A stretch of DNA of 64,000 bases from Rhea pennata (taxonomy: Eukaryota > Chordata > Aves > Rheiformes > Rheidae): assembly GCF_028389875.1 (NCBI RefSeq), contig NC_084674.1, forward strand, positions 13,797,501 through 13,861,500, in the 5' to 3' direction. Both the position numbers and the translations under genes were made by a program. The notes under the pieces are model-generated. The model was not told the origin of the DNA. It ran no database searches and worked only from the letters and a program-made list of their open reading frames with translations. Below, one piece after another: positions 21,161 to 31,795 of this stretch. Each line of letters starts with the position of its first letter. The first letter of the stretch is position 1.

Positions 21161-21678
21161 CTGTAGGGAGACAAGGACGCGTTAGCAGCTCGGCAGGCCC
21201 GGGGAGATGCACTGCCCGCCAGGTTGGCTCCTAGCTGCCTCGTTTTCCCGGCGGTAAATGAATGGGGAGGGGGAAGCGGAGCCCCTCCCCCCTTCCAAAA
21301 ATATCCTCTCCCCCAAAGTCCTCGCCCTGCGCCCTCCCTTCTCATTGCCCCACAAAATAAACAGAGATCCCATTTCAAACTCTTTACTAAAAAAAAAAAA
21401 AAAAAAAAAAAAAAAGCAAAAAGCTTCCTTTTCCCCCCTTCTCTCGCTACAAACGTCAACAGGAGTTTTTCCAGCTGGCTTTCGGGGGGGGGGGAGAAGG
21501 AAGAACGGCAGATCCAGTATAACGTACTTATAGTAAAAACTCCGGCAGACACAAAAGGAAAGGGAAGGGAGAAGGAGAGGGGGGAGAAAAAAGAGAAACG
21601 GGGGGAGAGGGTGTTGCAGCGCGAGCGGCGAGCGCGCCCTGGCAGCAGCGCGGCGCCCCCCCCGCGCCCCACACTTAC
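21161..21678 (-). other. GATA2: Intron between proximal first exon and coding exon
   Basis: 518 bases from donor GTAAGT (21678-21673) to acceptor CCTACAG. It contains a 27-base A run on the plus strand (21389-21415) and purine-rich sequence. Confidence 0.7.
21389..21415. repeat. A27 homopolymer
   Basis: Twenty-seven A bases on the plus strand within the first intron of the proximal GATA2 transcript. Confidence 0.95.
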
Positions 21679-21898
21679 CGGCGCCGGAGGCAGGACGCCT
21701 CTGCGGGGCGGGCGGCGAGGGAGCCGGCCTGGAGGATGCGAGTGCCGCGAAGAGAGGGGAGAAAGGGAAAAAAAGAGAGAGGAGGGAGAGAGAGGGGAAA
21801 AAAAACACACACACAGAGCGAGCGAGGGAGGGAGGGAGGGAGGAGGAGAGAGGGCTGGATGGAGGGTGTTACTCAGATGGCAAAGCCCGCTGCTCTGG
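21679..21898 (-). other. GATA2: GATA2 proximal untranslated first exon (IG), 5' end approximate
   Basis: Ends at the strong donor G|GTAAGT. In the sense strand about 21730-21865 is a long pyrimidine tract (CCCTCCCTCC and T runs, with a short TG repeat). It contains no ATG, so translation would begin at the exon II ATG. The start is placed 25-30 bases past the TATA-like box at 21931-21924. Family knowledge: the general first exon (IG) is used in most GATA2-expressing tissues. Confidence 0.65.
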
Positions 21899-22010
21899 CC
21901 GGCTCGGTCCCATCCCCGCGCATCCTATATGAGCGCTGGCGCCAGCTGGCCGCGGCGCCGCAGACGGGCCGGGGCGCGCAGGGCCGGCGGCCGGGCCAGC
22001 CAATCCCGCC
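21899..22010 (-). promoter_or_regulatory. GATA2: GATA2 proximal (IG) promoter
   Basis: The minus strand has a TATA-like CATATAGG at 21931-21924, a CAGCTG E-box just upstream (about 21942-21947), and an inverted CCAAT box (CCAAT on the plus strand, 22000-22004) about 75 bases further. Dense GC boxes surround it. CCAAT boxes are a known feature of GATA2 promoters in lower vertebrates. Confidence 0.6.
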
Positions 22011-22430
22011 GCCCCACACCGCCCCCGACCGCACCCCCGGCCCCAAACGGAGCCGGCCGGGGGGGCGCAGACCCCCTCCTCCGCCCGCCTTCCCCGCCCG
22101 CAGCATCCTCGCCCGGCGGCGCCGCGGGGGCTTTCCCTGCCCGGGCGCTGCACGCCCCGCCGGGGCGGGGATAGGCGCTGGGGGGCTGCGGAGTCAGCCG
22201 GGTGCCCCGGGGGCGGGGGGGAATAGATGGAAGGGGGGGGAGCGGGAGGAGAAAGCCGCGGGGGCCGGGGCGTGCAGCGAGGCAGGGCTGCGGGAAAGGG
22301 CTCGGCGACGGGGGGAGGTGGCTCCGTCGGGGCGCTCGGCTCCGGCCCGGGCTGCGGCGCCGCCACCGGGATGCCCTGGGGCCGGGGGGGCCGGGGGCAG
22401 CGCCAGACCGGCGCGAGGGCGTTAAGTACG

Positions 22431-22432
<2 letters not shown>

Positions 22433-22463
<31 letters not shown>
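22433..22463. repeat. A31 homopolymer
   Basis: Thirty-one A bases on the plus strand, embedded in CpG-island sequence. Confidence 0.95.
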
Positions 22464-22468
<5 letters not shown>

Positions 22469-24143
22469 GAAAGCAACGCGCGCGGAGCCGGGAGTGGAAC
22501 AAATGCCAGCGTGGTCGTTCCTGTCACGATAGTTTGAAATAACTGTCTGAATCGGCAAAAATAAATAAATGCGAGGGCTCCGAGCGGGCCTGGGAGAGGC
22601 CGCAGGCGGCAGGGCAGCGAGGGGGGCCGCGGCCCGGGCCGGCGGGGCCGCTCCGAGCACGGCCGGACGCGGCTCGGCCCCGCGGTTCGGCTCGGCCCCG
22701 GGCAGGGGCTTCGCTGCCGGCGGCCGCAGCGAGCAGCCGGGCCGGGCTGGGCCGAGCCGAACCGCGGGGCCAGGCGCCCGCGGCCTCCCCCGACGGGGCT
22801 GCGGTGCCGCAGCCTTTTCTTTTTCCACCGCCTTTTACGAAAACCCGTTTTAATATTTGCAAACACTTGAACGGTTTTTGCCGCACGGTTGCCGATCGGC
22901 GGGTCAGGGAGAAGCGCAGCCCGAATCAACAGGCGCTTTCTGCGGAGTTTAGGGCACGTTTAGGACGCAGTCAGGAGCGTGGAGTCGGGCTCTCCGTTAC
23001 CCCTAAAAGTGCCGATAAACCCGTCTGCATTTGGGGAGGGGAAAGAAAGGGGGGGAGGAAAGGAAAGGAACAAACACCCACCAGCGCCTGCAGGTCCTGC
23101 TTCACGGCGCTCCCCTCCCAGTCCTAAACCTCTAGTTTCCTAGGAAAAGGGAAACGCTGGTTGCAACCCCTCAACTTCCAAGCTGGACGCGAGGGGAGGG
23201 CAGCGCCCGAGCCCGCGGAGAAGCGCGGGGGGCGGCGGAGAGCGGCCCCGCGCCCGCCGGGCAGGGACCCCGACGGCGGGGTCGGGGCAGGAGCTGCCGG
23301 GCCCGTCGGGGCTGTGAGGGGAGGGCTGTGCCCCCCTCCCCCTGGTGCCCAGGCGGGGGGGTGCCTGCAGCGGCGGGGCGCCGGGGCCGCCCGCGGGCCG
23401 GCGGCGCGGGGTGCCGGCTGCCGGCCTCCCCCGGCCCCGCGGCCCCAGTCACTACGACGCCGGAGCTCTGACGTCACCCGCCACTGCCAAATTCGCCAGG
23501 AAATGAACTTTTTTTTTTTTTGAAATAATAACAATAATAATAATGATGATGACGGTAATAATAATAAAACTCCCTTTCCTCGCAGCAGAGCTCGTCTGGC
23601 CCGAGCGACACGGGGCTCCCTCCCCAGTTACTGCTCCCTCCCCACCCACTGCCCCCCCTCCCCACCCTCCGGGGACCCACAGCGCAGGCCCATGGGGGAC
23701 CCGCAGCGCGATCCGGCGGGGCAGGCGAAGCCTGGGGGGCTCCGGAGGCTGGGGCAGGGGAGCCGCCACCACTCCCCCCTCCCCGCATCCCCTCCTCTGA
23801 GGGCCTTGTGCGCCCCAAACCCTCGGGGATCGGCGGCAGCGAAGGGGCCGGGCCACCCCTCGCCCCCTCCTGCCGCCGGTGTGTGTGGGGGGGGGTCACA
23901 AGCTCCGGGCCAGGCGGCAGCTCCTCCGTCGGCTCCCCGGCGCGGAAGGGGCGGTGGAGCCGGCTTCTCCCGGGACGAGGTGGTTGGCTCGGGCAGGCCG
24001 GGGACAGGAGCTGGGCAGGGCTTGGTGGGAGAGGGGACGCGGCTCTGGAAGGCAAGTGCCCTCCGCGCTGCTCCCTGCCCCTCGGCAGTGTGTGCAGGGG
24101 CGCCTTAGCAGGCCGAAGGGGCCAAGGAGGAAAGGGAAACAGA

Positions 24144-24208
24144 GAAAAAAAAAAAAAGGAAAGAAAGAAAGAAAAAGAAAAGAAAAAAAGAAAAAGGAAA
24201 AGGAAAGT
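24144..24208. repeat. GAAA-rich purine tract
   Basis: Almost pure A/G on the plus strand with repeated GAAA and AAAAG units. It encodes only a Lys/Glu-rich pseudo-frame. Confidence 0.85.
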
Positions 24209-24305
24209 TAAATGGCAGAGCGAAAAGCAAGCGAGCTGTCTAAAAATCCAGCTTCTCCCCCCACATCGGAAGCAATTTTTTTGCCACATGCAACTTCCCC
24301 CCCCC

Positions 24306-24306
<1 letters not shown>

Positions 24307-24336
<30 letters not shown>
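24307..24336. repeat. A30 homopolymer
   Basis: Thirty A bases directly after a short C run on the plus strand. Confidence 0.95.
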
Positions 24337-24339
<3 letters not shown>

Positions 24340-24619
24340 CTACCCCTTAGAATGGATTTGGATTTTTGTTTTTATAAAGAAGGGAGAAAATAAAATAAAC
24401 CTGGGCGTTTGAAGGTAGGTCTCTCTGGTGCCTCGCTCTGCAGCTGCCGGAGCTGCGGCGAGCCGTGCCCGGTGCGGGCAGCCCGGGGCCGGGGGGGGAG
24501 GGGGCCGGCCCTACAAGCGAGGGCAGCGTTTCACAGGGGGATCACCCCGCTCCGGAAAACGGGACGGCAAGGCCGGCTCCAGCCCGGCGGCCGGCGGGCA
24601 GCCGAGCGCCTCGCTACGC

Positions 24620-24830
24620 CGTCATTAATTGATACGGAGGTTTTAATTATTGCCCTGCTGCCAGCGGCGTGGGCCGCGATTTTTTTTTTTTTTTTTTTTT
24701 GGGGGGGTGATGATGGGGGAGGTTGGGTGGGCTGTTTGTTTTAGGCAGGTGATAAAATCGCAGTTAACGAGCTGATAATTCGTTCGTGTTTGTTTTAAAA
24801 GACAAATTGTAAAGATTAATCAGGCGGCTT
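24620..24830. promoter_or_regulatory. Candidate enhancer: homeodomain and GATA sites
   Basis: AT-rich island between two CpG islands, in the intron of the distal transcript. It holds ATTAATTGAT (about 24623-24632), TTTTAATTATTG (24641-24652), TGATAA at 24750-24755 and 24773-24778, and the palindrome GATTAATC at 24814-24821. A T21 run (24680-24700) lies inside. Motif density suggests regulation, but conservation is untested. Confidence 0.35.
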
Positions 24831-26423
24831 GATTTATGGCGAGGCAGACCCCGGAGCGGCCCGGCAAGGGCTCCCTGAAGCCCCCGGGTCGGGTTACCCG
24901 GCGGCCGGGGGCGCGGGAGGGAAATAGGACGACAGGGGCGGCGGCGGGTCCCGCGGCGCTGCCCGGCCGCAGCCCGCTCCCTCGGCGCCCTCGGCCGCGG
25001 CGGGCCGGGGCCGGGGCCGGGGCCGCCCTGCGCCGCCGCCGCCCCGGCGCCGCGCTGAGGGCACCGCGGCGGCTGCCGGCCTTGCGGCCAGCAAAAGGCG
25101 AAGCGCGTCTTTTGGGTCCCCTCCGCACAGCCACCTCCTATTAAAACCCTTTGCAGAATAAATGAGCCCTCCAGCAGCGAGAAACGATTTCTGGTGACGG
25201 AGCGGCTTAATTCCCGCGGCTGAGGTCGGCAGAGCGCGGGTATTTCCTCGCGAGGCGGCTCGGAGGATTTTATTTCTTTTTTCGCCTAGTCCTTTCCGCA
25301 CTGCCTGTGTTTGGAGAGCCGGCTGCGAGCTGCAGCCCTCTGCGCTGCCCGGTGTGGGACACCAGCCTTGCCGTGAAATGACCCATTGCAGCAGCGTGCG
25401 GGGCAAAAGCGTCCGGCTGCACGTCTGGGGCTCTTAATTGAATTGATTCACCCACCGGGAACATCAGCAACCGCGCCAGCTCTTGGAAGCAAGCAGCTTA
25501 ACTCGTCTCCGGAGCCGGCAGCTCAGCCTGGTTCGCACGGCTGGTTAAACAACTCTCTCATCAATTTTACGAAAAGCCTCCGGGGAGATGGTACGCCGGC
25601 AGCCAGCCCCTCCTCGAGCCGCGGAGCCGCCGCCGGGCTCCGCGCGGCCCTCCGCGCCGTGGCCCAGCGGAGCCGGCCCGGGGAGCCCCGGCAGCCCGCT
25701 GCCTTCGGGACGTGCGCTGCTTTCTTAGCTCCTCGCACGGCACTGCTTGCAAAATCCCCCTTTTCCTCTTTTTCTTATTTCTTTTCCCCACAAAAGGGAC
25801 TCGGTTTGATTAACTTTGTTATCGTTGTTGCACTTTTTTTTTCAATACGGGAGATTTCCCAGATCTGGAAGCACAACTGGTTATTTTAATTTGATTGACA
25901 AGTGATGTCATATCGTTAATGGGGGGGGGGAAGACGACAACATGTTTTAGCAACAGTTAGTAGCGTTGTGTGATGGAGTTGACACCTATGCCCAGGCAGA
26001 CGCGAAGGCAGAAAACAAATATCCCCAGACGTACACACAGACTATTTATTTACACGCCTGGAGGGTTTCTTTTCGGTTTTATTTTTTGTTGTTGTTGTTT
26101 CTTTTGTTTTGTTTTTGACCCTGGGTGCTTGGACGAGGGGGGGGGGAAGTATACAAAAGTATACCTGAATAAGCGAGTCTCCGCTGCAGGGCTGGTTCGG
26201 GGCCGGCGGGGAGGACGCGGGGACGGAGCCGAGGGAAACCCGCGTGCGCCGGGGCTGGAGCCGCCGCTCGCTCCGCGCACCGGCCGCCGCTCCCGGCCCT
26301 CCGCACTTGCCTTGCGACGCCCCCCGGCGCGGGTGCCCCGGCCGCGGAGAGCATCCTGCAGCCCGCCCGGTTAACGGGGAGGCGGGGGGCGAGAGCTCCC
26401 GGGGAACCGTGCAGCAACCCTCG

Positions 26424-26445
26424 CCCCCCCCCCCCCCCCCCCCCC
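26424..26445. repeat. C22 homopolymer
   Basis: Twenty-two C bases on the plus strand inside a CpG island, so a strong G-quadruplex candidate on the minus strand. Confidence 0.95.
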
Positions 26446-26610
26446 AGTGCCATCCGCCGCCGCGGCAACGAGCAGCGAGGAAAGGAAGCGGGAGGGGGAG
26501 AGAAAGAAAGAAAAAGAGGAGGCCGAGAGAGCCCAGCGCCGGGCCGCGGTGCTCGCGGCAGCCTCCGCCGCCGGGGCCGCCGGGCGGGTCGCGCCGAGCC
26601 GGGCGCCCTC

Positions 26611-26661
26611 CGGGCCGGGCCGGGCCGGGCCGCACCGCTCCGCTCCGCTCCGCTCCGCTCC
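26611..26661. repeat. GGGCC and CCGCT pentanucleotide arrays
   Basis: Four GGGCC-type units are followed by about five CCGCT units, two adjacent pentamer arrays in a CpG island. Confidence 0.85.
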
Positions 26662-26934
26662 CGGCCGCGGCGCCGAGGCAGGTACCGCCGCCGCCCCCGC
26701 AGGTGGGAGCCCCGCGCCCCCCCCCCCCCCGGCGCCCCCGTCCCATGTAGGGGCCGGCACCGCACGGCCTGGCCGCCCCCCCCCTCCCCCGCCGCCCTTC
26801 CTGCCTTGGGTTTGTTTCCTCGGGGCTGGTTTTTGGGAGGGGAAATTCTTGCTTTCTGCCTCTTTTCGTTTTTGCCTCGCTCCTGTCTCCTCATTGCTTG
26901 TCCCCCACTACACACCACCACCACCAATCCTGCA

Positions 26935-27080
26935 TTACTAGCACATATTAATGGCTGCTAATAGGGTTATAAAATGACACAGTTACCTCTTAACCACAAG
27001 ACCCTATTTAAGCTGCATTTTTAAAAAGGACGGCTCGAGGAATAAATCACAGAATACTTAATCTTTCCCTTTTTTTAAAA
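26935..27080. promoter_or_regulatory. Candidate regulatory island with RUNX-type motif
   Basis: An AT-rich block between CpG islands. It contains ATATTAATGG, CTGCTAATAG, a TTATAAAA stretch, and TAACCACA (26991-26998), the reverse complement of the RUNX motif TGTGGTTA. RUNX1 works with GATA2 in blood progenitors, so the site is plausible but unproven. Confidence 0.3.
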
Positions 27081-28430
27081 GTACTGTAAAAGCTTGCTCG
27101 ATATTCCTCACTATCCCGCAGACCATTTCTGCGGGGCATTTCCCTCGCCTCCAGCCCACCGTGGAAACGGTGGGTCCCAGGCGTCCCCCCCGGCCCACTC
27201 CCGCACCCTCGTGCGCACCCGCGTTCACCTGCGCTTTGTCCGCGCTCGGCCCGGGCTCTCTCGGGGCGGTGCGGCCCCAAGCCCGCGCCCCCGGGCCGCC
27301 CGCACCCCCGCGTAGCTCCCCGTGGTCCCTCGGCGCAAAAAACGGGGAAGAAAAGCCTCAAGCCGACCCCGGCGTCCGCCAGAACAACGTCTTTTGTGCA
27401 AGTTACTAAAGAAAAACGTGTCCAGGGGGAACAGAGGGGGTGCACACGCACACATTTGTTCAGAGAGACGTATTTTTTTTTCAGGCTCTGCCACGAAAAA
27501 TTTCGTTCGCAGGAGATCGATTTAATTTCCCCCCGCCTTTCCCCCTTTCCCCTCCACTTTTTTTTTTTTTTTTTCCTTTTTTTTTTTTCCTTTGCAAGGT
27601 TATTCCGGGCGCAGCTATTGCAGGAGGGAGGAAAGAAGCCAATTTCGCAGGTTTGATTTGTTTGTATATACTTTGCTGGGGAGAGACCAGCCACGAGCTG
27701 GGACACGGCTCGTGTCACTCGTGGCCTGGGACCATTCGCGGCTGTCCCCGACCCCCGGCGCAGCCTGCGGCTGCATTTCGCCGTGGCTCCTCTCTGCAGC
27801 CCAAGCTGTGAGCCGGGGGGCTTGAACCAGGCCAGGTTTTAGATTTACAACAAAAAATAAATTGCGTTTAATAAAGATGCTCCGTGGTCTCTGGGAGAAC
27901 AATCCCTGGCCGGCAACCTCCTTATTGAAATCGCTTTTCTTATTGAAATCGCCTCAAATCCAGGCAGGCTCCACTCCTGGTTGCCTTTATTTATTTTTTT
28001 TCTTGCCTTCCAGCCTCTGCACCCCAAAGCAAAAGGAGGATAAAGAGGGGAACTTTGCACATACAAAAAAAAGGAAGGGGGGAAGCCCACAGAGAAGAGC
28101 TGCCCAGTGCCCGATGTGGCTGGGTAATTTTAAATCATGCAAAGCCCCGTAAAGCTGCTGCACGGGACTGGGACGGGGAGGACTCCCCGGCAGGCAGGTG
28201 CAGGAGGAGAGGGAGCAGGGCCCTGCCGAGCTGCCGGCTTTCCGGGGGAGAACAAACCCTCGCATCTTTTTATGCCCAAATCTGCCCACAATGGGAGCGA
28301 GGAGATAGGAGGCGGCTGCGGGGAGGGGGCGCGGGGAGGGAGGGCAGCGGCTCTGCGCGCCCCTCCGCCTTCCTCCGGCAAGCGCCTGTCTGGCCGCGCT
28401 GGGTGAAACGCAACTTCCCAAGATGGAGAT
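27081..28430. other. Intronic DNA below the distal promoter
   Basis: A CpG-rich block at about 27130-27330, a T-rich tract at 27557-27591, then mixed sequence to 28430. Short frames only; nothing recognised. Confidence 0.45.
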
Positions 28431-28788
28431 TTAAATAATCACGGCGGCGGCGGCGGGCAGGGGACGCGCGGCCGGGCGCGGCGGCGGCGGCGGGCTCGGG
28501 GCCGCCCTCGGGCGGGCGCTGCGGCGGCCGCGGGGCTCTGCCCGGCCCGGTGCCCGCGGGTCCCCCGAGCGGGGGCGGGGGGGAGCGGAGGGAATCGCTC
28601 CCGTCGTTTAAAATCCGTGACCACCCGGTGCCCGTTCGTCCCGCGGGGAGCGGCCCCGAGTCCTGCAGCGGCCGGCGCGACACGCCCGGGTCGCTGCGGC
28701 TGCGGACCGCGGGTGGCGGCGTGACAGCCCGCGGCGCCGGGGAGGCGCGGCGGGGCTCCGCGCACGCCCGCGCAGCTGCCTCCCTTAC

Positions 28789-29035
28789 CTTGCCACTCTG
28801 CAGTCCTCGCCTGTCTCCCAGCTTTCTGCCCCGTCCCTCGAAAGCGCTTCTCTGCCGCTCCGCGGGGCCGCTCCGCCGGCTGGGGAGGGGGCGCGGAGCC
28901 GCCTCCCGCTGCGCCGGCCCCGAGCAGCGGCCGCGCCGCGGGCCGAGGGTGCGCGCAGCGCGGCGGAGGGGCTGCTCGAGGTGCGCTCTGCTTAAAACTG
29001 GCAGCAGTTTTCGAGCTGAGCCCTTTTTTTTTGTC
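28789..29035 (-). other. GATA2: Candidate GATA2 distal untranslated first exon (IS)
   Basis: A strong donor AAG|GTAAGG (intron starting at 28788) closes a CpG-rich block in the minus-strand sense. It lies about 6.9 kb upstream of the proximal first exon, which fits the several-kb spacing of the IS and IG exons in mammals. Just upstream is a pyrimidine tract on the plus strand (29030-29120). The 5' end is a guess; no TATA box is evident. Other donors in the 22-30 kb CpG islands could serve instead. Confidence 0.4.
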
Positions 29036-29210
29036 TCTCCCTCCTTCCCCCCGTCCGTTCCTCCCTCCCTCCCTCTCTTTCCTCTCTCCCTTCTTTCCCT
29101 CCCCTTCTCTCTCTCACTCTCTTGCATTCAAGGATGGCACAGCGAGCCACTGTGTATTTATGTACATAATAAGGCAGCTCGTCCCCTCCACTTCATTTGC
29201 ATCATTACAA
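29036..29210 (-). promoter_or_regulatory. GATA2: Candidate distal (IS) promoter with octamer
   Basis: Upstream of the candidate IS exon, the minus strand carries a perfect POU octamer ATGCAAAT at 29202-29195. A GA-rich tract (about 29120-29030) with GGGAGGGAGGGA units follows. Sequence changes from AT-rich to CpG-rich across this interval, as at a CpG-island promoter edge. Confidence 0.35.
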
Positions 29211-29322
29211 TATCTGTACAAGCACATCACATTGTCTGTTGCTTGCACCTTTTGTTACGGTTGCTGTCACAGTCTACGCGACTTGACTTTCATATTTTAA
29301 ATGAATTGCTATTATACCAACA

Positions 29323-29328
<6 letters not shown>

Positions 29329-29355
<27 letters not shown>
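29329..29355. repeat. (AC)n microsatellite
   Basis: About 13 AC units on the plus strand, upstream of the candidate distal promoter. Confidence 0.95.
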
Positions 29356-30115
29356 TCCCAGGCGCTGGGAACCCGGGCTCGGCGCGCAGGGTCTGCAGCC
29401 CCAGCCTCTCCCCAGCCGCTCTCTTATTTCAGTGGATCTCAAGGAAGATGGGATGGGGGGAGAAGCTCTGTAGTAAATTATTAGTAGAAATTGTTCCTAT
29501 TCGTATTATTTTTTTTCCACTCCCTGGTGAAGGGATTTTTTTTTTCTTTTTGCGTTGACCAGCCTGGCTTTTGTATAACCTCGTTTCTCTTCTCCCCCGT
29601 GTTTCCCCATCTAAAATCAGTCTTTCGGGCTGTGCACCTGCACGTAAGAGAGGCAGCGGAGAAGCTGGAAGGGGCGAAAGCCGATATTACGCGACGAATC
29701 GTTGTCGCAGCTAGCAAAGAAACGGTAAAACACACATCTCTCGTAGCCCATCGGGCAACTTAGCCAGAAAGAAAGTCTTTGGCAGTGCCGGCGCCGCAGC
29801 CTCAGCCCCGGCTGGGAAATCCTCACCTGCGGCGTGTTTTCCTGCCGGGGCCGCGGGGCGGTTTATGCGCGGGGGCGGCGCGACCACCGTGCGCGGCCGC
29901 GGGGGCGGCGGGACAAAGGCCGGAGCGGCCGGCGGGGGCCCCGCGGGAGCGGGGAACGAAATACGGTTGAGGAACGGAAGGAGAAAAAGTTTCGCGGGAG
30001 CAAAATTATCATCATAATGGAGGTAAAAATGTGAGCAGGGGAAAACGGGGGGGGAGAAGCCTATTCTGCTGGCATTTTCTGTCTGTCTTTGTGATACGGT
30101 TCGGGGGAAAAAGGG
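29356..30115. other. Upstream flank, CpG-rich in part
   Basis: Ordinary sequence to 29770, then a CpG-rich block at about 29785-29960. No gene recognised. A divergent antisense transcript like human GATA2-AS1 could start in this area, but the sequence does not show it. Confidence 0.35.
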
Positions 30116-30130
30116 TCCTTGATATGCGGC

Positions 30131-30145
30131 AGATAATTCTTATCA
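30131..30145. promoter_or_regulatory. Inverted GATA pair
   Basis: AGATAA, three bases, TTATCA: two WGATAR-type sites facing each other. It is about 1.1 kb upstream of the candidate distal first exon. Paired sites can engage both GATA fingers, so this is a candidate autoregulatory site. Confidence 0.45.
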
Positions 30146-30807
30146 GCTCCACGCAGCCTATTTCCAAAGTAAGTGTTTTAATTACTCCTCCTGTATTACC
30201 CTTCATCCTCCGAGAAAAGATACATCGCCAGATTTATGCAGGGGAAAAAATACAAAAAACCGTGATATTAAAATATATACATATATATATATCCCCATCT
30301 TTTTTCCCTTGTGCCCAGGAAGAGAGAGAAGCTGTCACCAGCCGCGTCCAGGGATCGCCCCAGCACGGAACGACTCTAAAACGCGGGGCCGTCGCTCAGG
30401 AGGAAAAACTGCTGGAAAAGCGGGTGTTGAAGCCTGCGGATTTTTCCCCAGGCGGGGACCGGCGGGGGGGGGCTCCGGTCCGGGGGTTCGGGGGCTTTTG
30501 AGCCTCGCGAAGGAGCAGGGCTGCAAGCCGAGGCTAGCCGTGCTCCCGCCTGCCGCCGGCCGGGCTGTCCCGGGCTGTGCCGGGGCCAGGACACCCCCAA
30601 GTGCCGCAGAGGCATTGAGAGCCGGGGGGGAAGGGCGATTTCCCCCTCATTCCAGCTGGAAGAGAAGGATGTTTTCCTCTGCTGCTTAGCTCTCTTACTA
30701 AAGATGTCACCTGAAAGTCTGGGAGGAAGGGAGGACCGTGTTCAGTTCTCTTCCACGGTAACAACCATATATTCTGCATATTGAAAAATAAGATAGACAG
30801 TGGGGAA

Positions 30808-30810
<3 letters not shown>

Positions 30811-30841
<31 letters not shown>
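30811..30841. repeat. T31 homopolymer
   Basis: Thirty-one T bases on the plus strand, about 0.2 kb from the GATA cluster that follows. Confidence 0.95.
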
Positions 30842-30847
<6 letters not shown>

Positions 30848-31026
30848 CTTTTCAATATTGATTCAACAACAACAACAAAAAATAGAGGGAGAAAATTTAA
30901 AAAAGAGAAGAAGCTGCACCAGCAGCAGGGAGAATATAGGCTCAGCAACTCTCCAGGTTCGCTTCCTTATTATTACTATCCAGGGGTAATTTTTCATCTC
31001 TGCTAGCTAATCTTTGTTCCTTGTGA

Positions 31027-31160
31027 AGATAATGAATAGCCCAATCCTTATCTCCTGGGCTCCTGGAGGCTGCTGGAGAATGGGGTTGAACAGGGTTGAA
31101 AATTGGTTCCAAAGTGCTGCTGAATAAATGGTGTTCCTTATCTCTCGCTTCCAGATTATC
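31027..31160. promoter_or_regulatory. GATA-site cluster upstream of the distal promoter
   Basis: AGATAA at 31027-31032, TTATCT at 31048-31053 and 31138-31143, and TTATC at 31156-31160, with CCAAT at 31041-31045. It is 2.0-2.1 kb upstream of the candidate distal first exon. Mammalian Gata2 has GATA switch sites at about -1.8, -2.8 and -3.9 kb where GATA1 displaces GATA2, so this may be a counterpart. Assignment to a particular site is not possible by eye. Confidence 0.5.
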
Positions 31161-31279
31161 GGAACCCTTTCAAAACTCACACAACAAATACAGCCACCGC
31201 ATCTAATGCATCATTTACCAGAGCAGATCTCCGCGTTTGATCGGCAGATAGGCAAAATCTATGTATTCCTTGCTTTACT

Positions 31280-31795
31280 TAGTATGCATGGGCGCCGGGT
31301 GCGTGTGCATGAGGAGTGCCCCCGCCGGGCCGGCCGGGCCGGGCCGGTGACCCCCCTGAGGCTCTTAGCACACAGGTCTTTGCTGCGGGATGAGCCGGGG
31401 GAGGCCAGCGTCCCCCGGCCGTCCCCGAGCAGCGGGGGACAGCGGACCGGCCGCGCGGAGCCCGAGCGCAAGCCGCGCTGCAAGGTGCCGCCACGTCGCG
31501 CCTTCCAAAATCGGGGTTTTGCTGCGCCGAGGAGCTGGCAGATTTGCAGAGAGAAAGGGGAAGAGAGGTTTGCTTAACCCCCCAGGCCGGCGCTGCACTC
31601 CCAGCCGCGCTCCCGCTCGCGCTGTCCCACGCGCGGCCGCCCGGCCCCGGCCCCGAGCCCCCCGGGCCGCCCCGCGGCTCCGGCGCCGGCCGCGGCTGCG
31701 CCGCTCCCCGCGGCTCCCCGCGGCTCCCCGCGGCGGCGGCCCTGGGGCGCTGGGGGCAGCCCGCGCTTGGGGGCTCCTCCCGACCCTGGGAGAGA
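31280..31795. other. CpG island upstream of GATA2
   Basis: Very CpG-rich, with GGCCGGGCC runs (31328-31345) and three tandem CCGCGGCTCC-like units (about 31702-31733). Proline/arginine-rich open frames on both strands are compositional. Confidence 0.5.

Larger units (their letters stand above)
22011..24410. other. GATA2: Upstream CpG-rich DNA, intron of the distal transcript
   Basis: Strong CpG islands at about 22020-22800 and 23180-23470 are separated by ordinary sequence. A31 (22433-22463) and A30 (24307-24336) runs, a (TAA/TGA)-like stretch at 23525-23570 and a GAAA-rich purine tract at 24144-24208 are the main repeats. Long open frames on both strands are CpG-composition artefacts. Confidence 0.5.
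24831..26930. other. CpG islands and simple repeats in the distal intron
   Basis: CpG-rich at about 24840-25090, 25580-25740 and 26170-26790, with ordinary sequence between. Repeats include a C22 run, GGGCC units and CCGCT units. No exon or coding frame is supported. Confidence 0.5.

Noticed and set aside
21925..22929. 334- and 319-residue minus-strand frames upstream of the proximal promoter
   Set aside because: CpG-island composition with poly-Phe from the A31 run; no domain.
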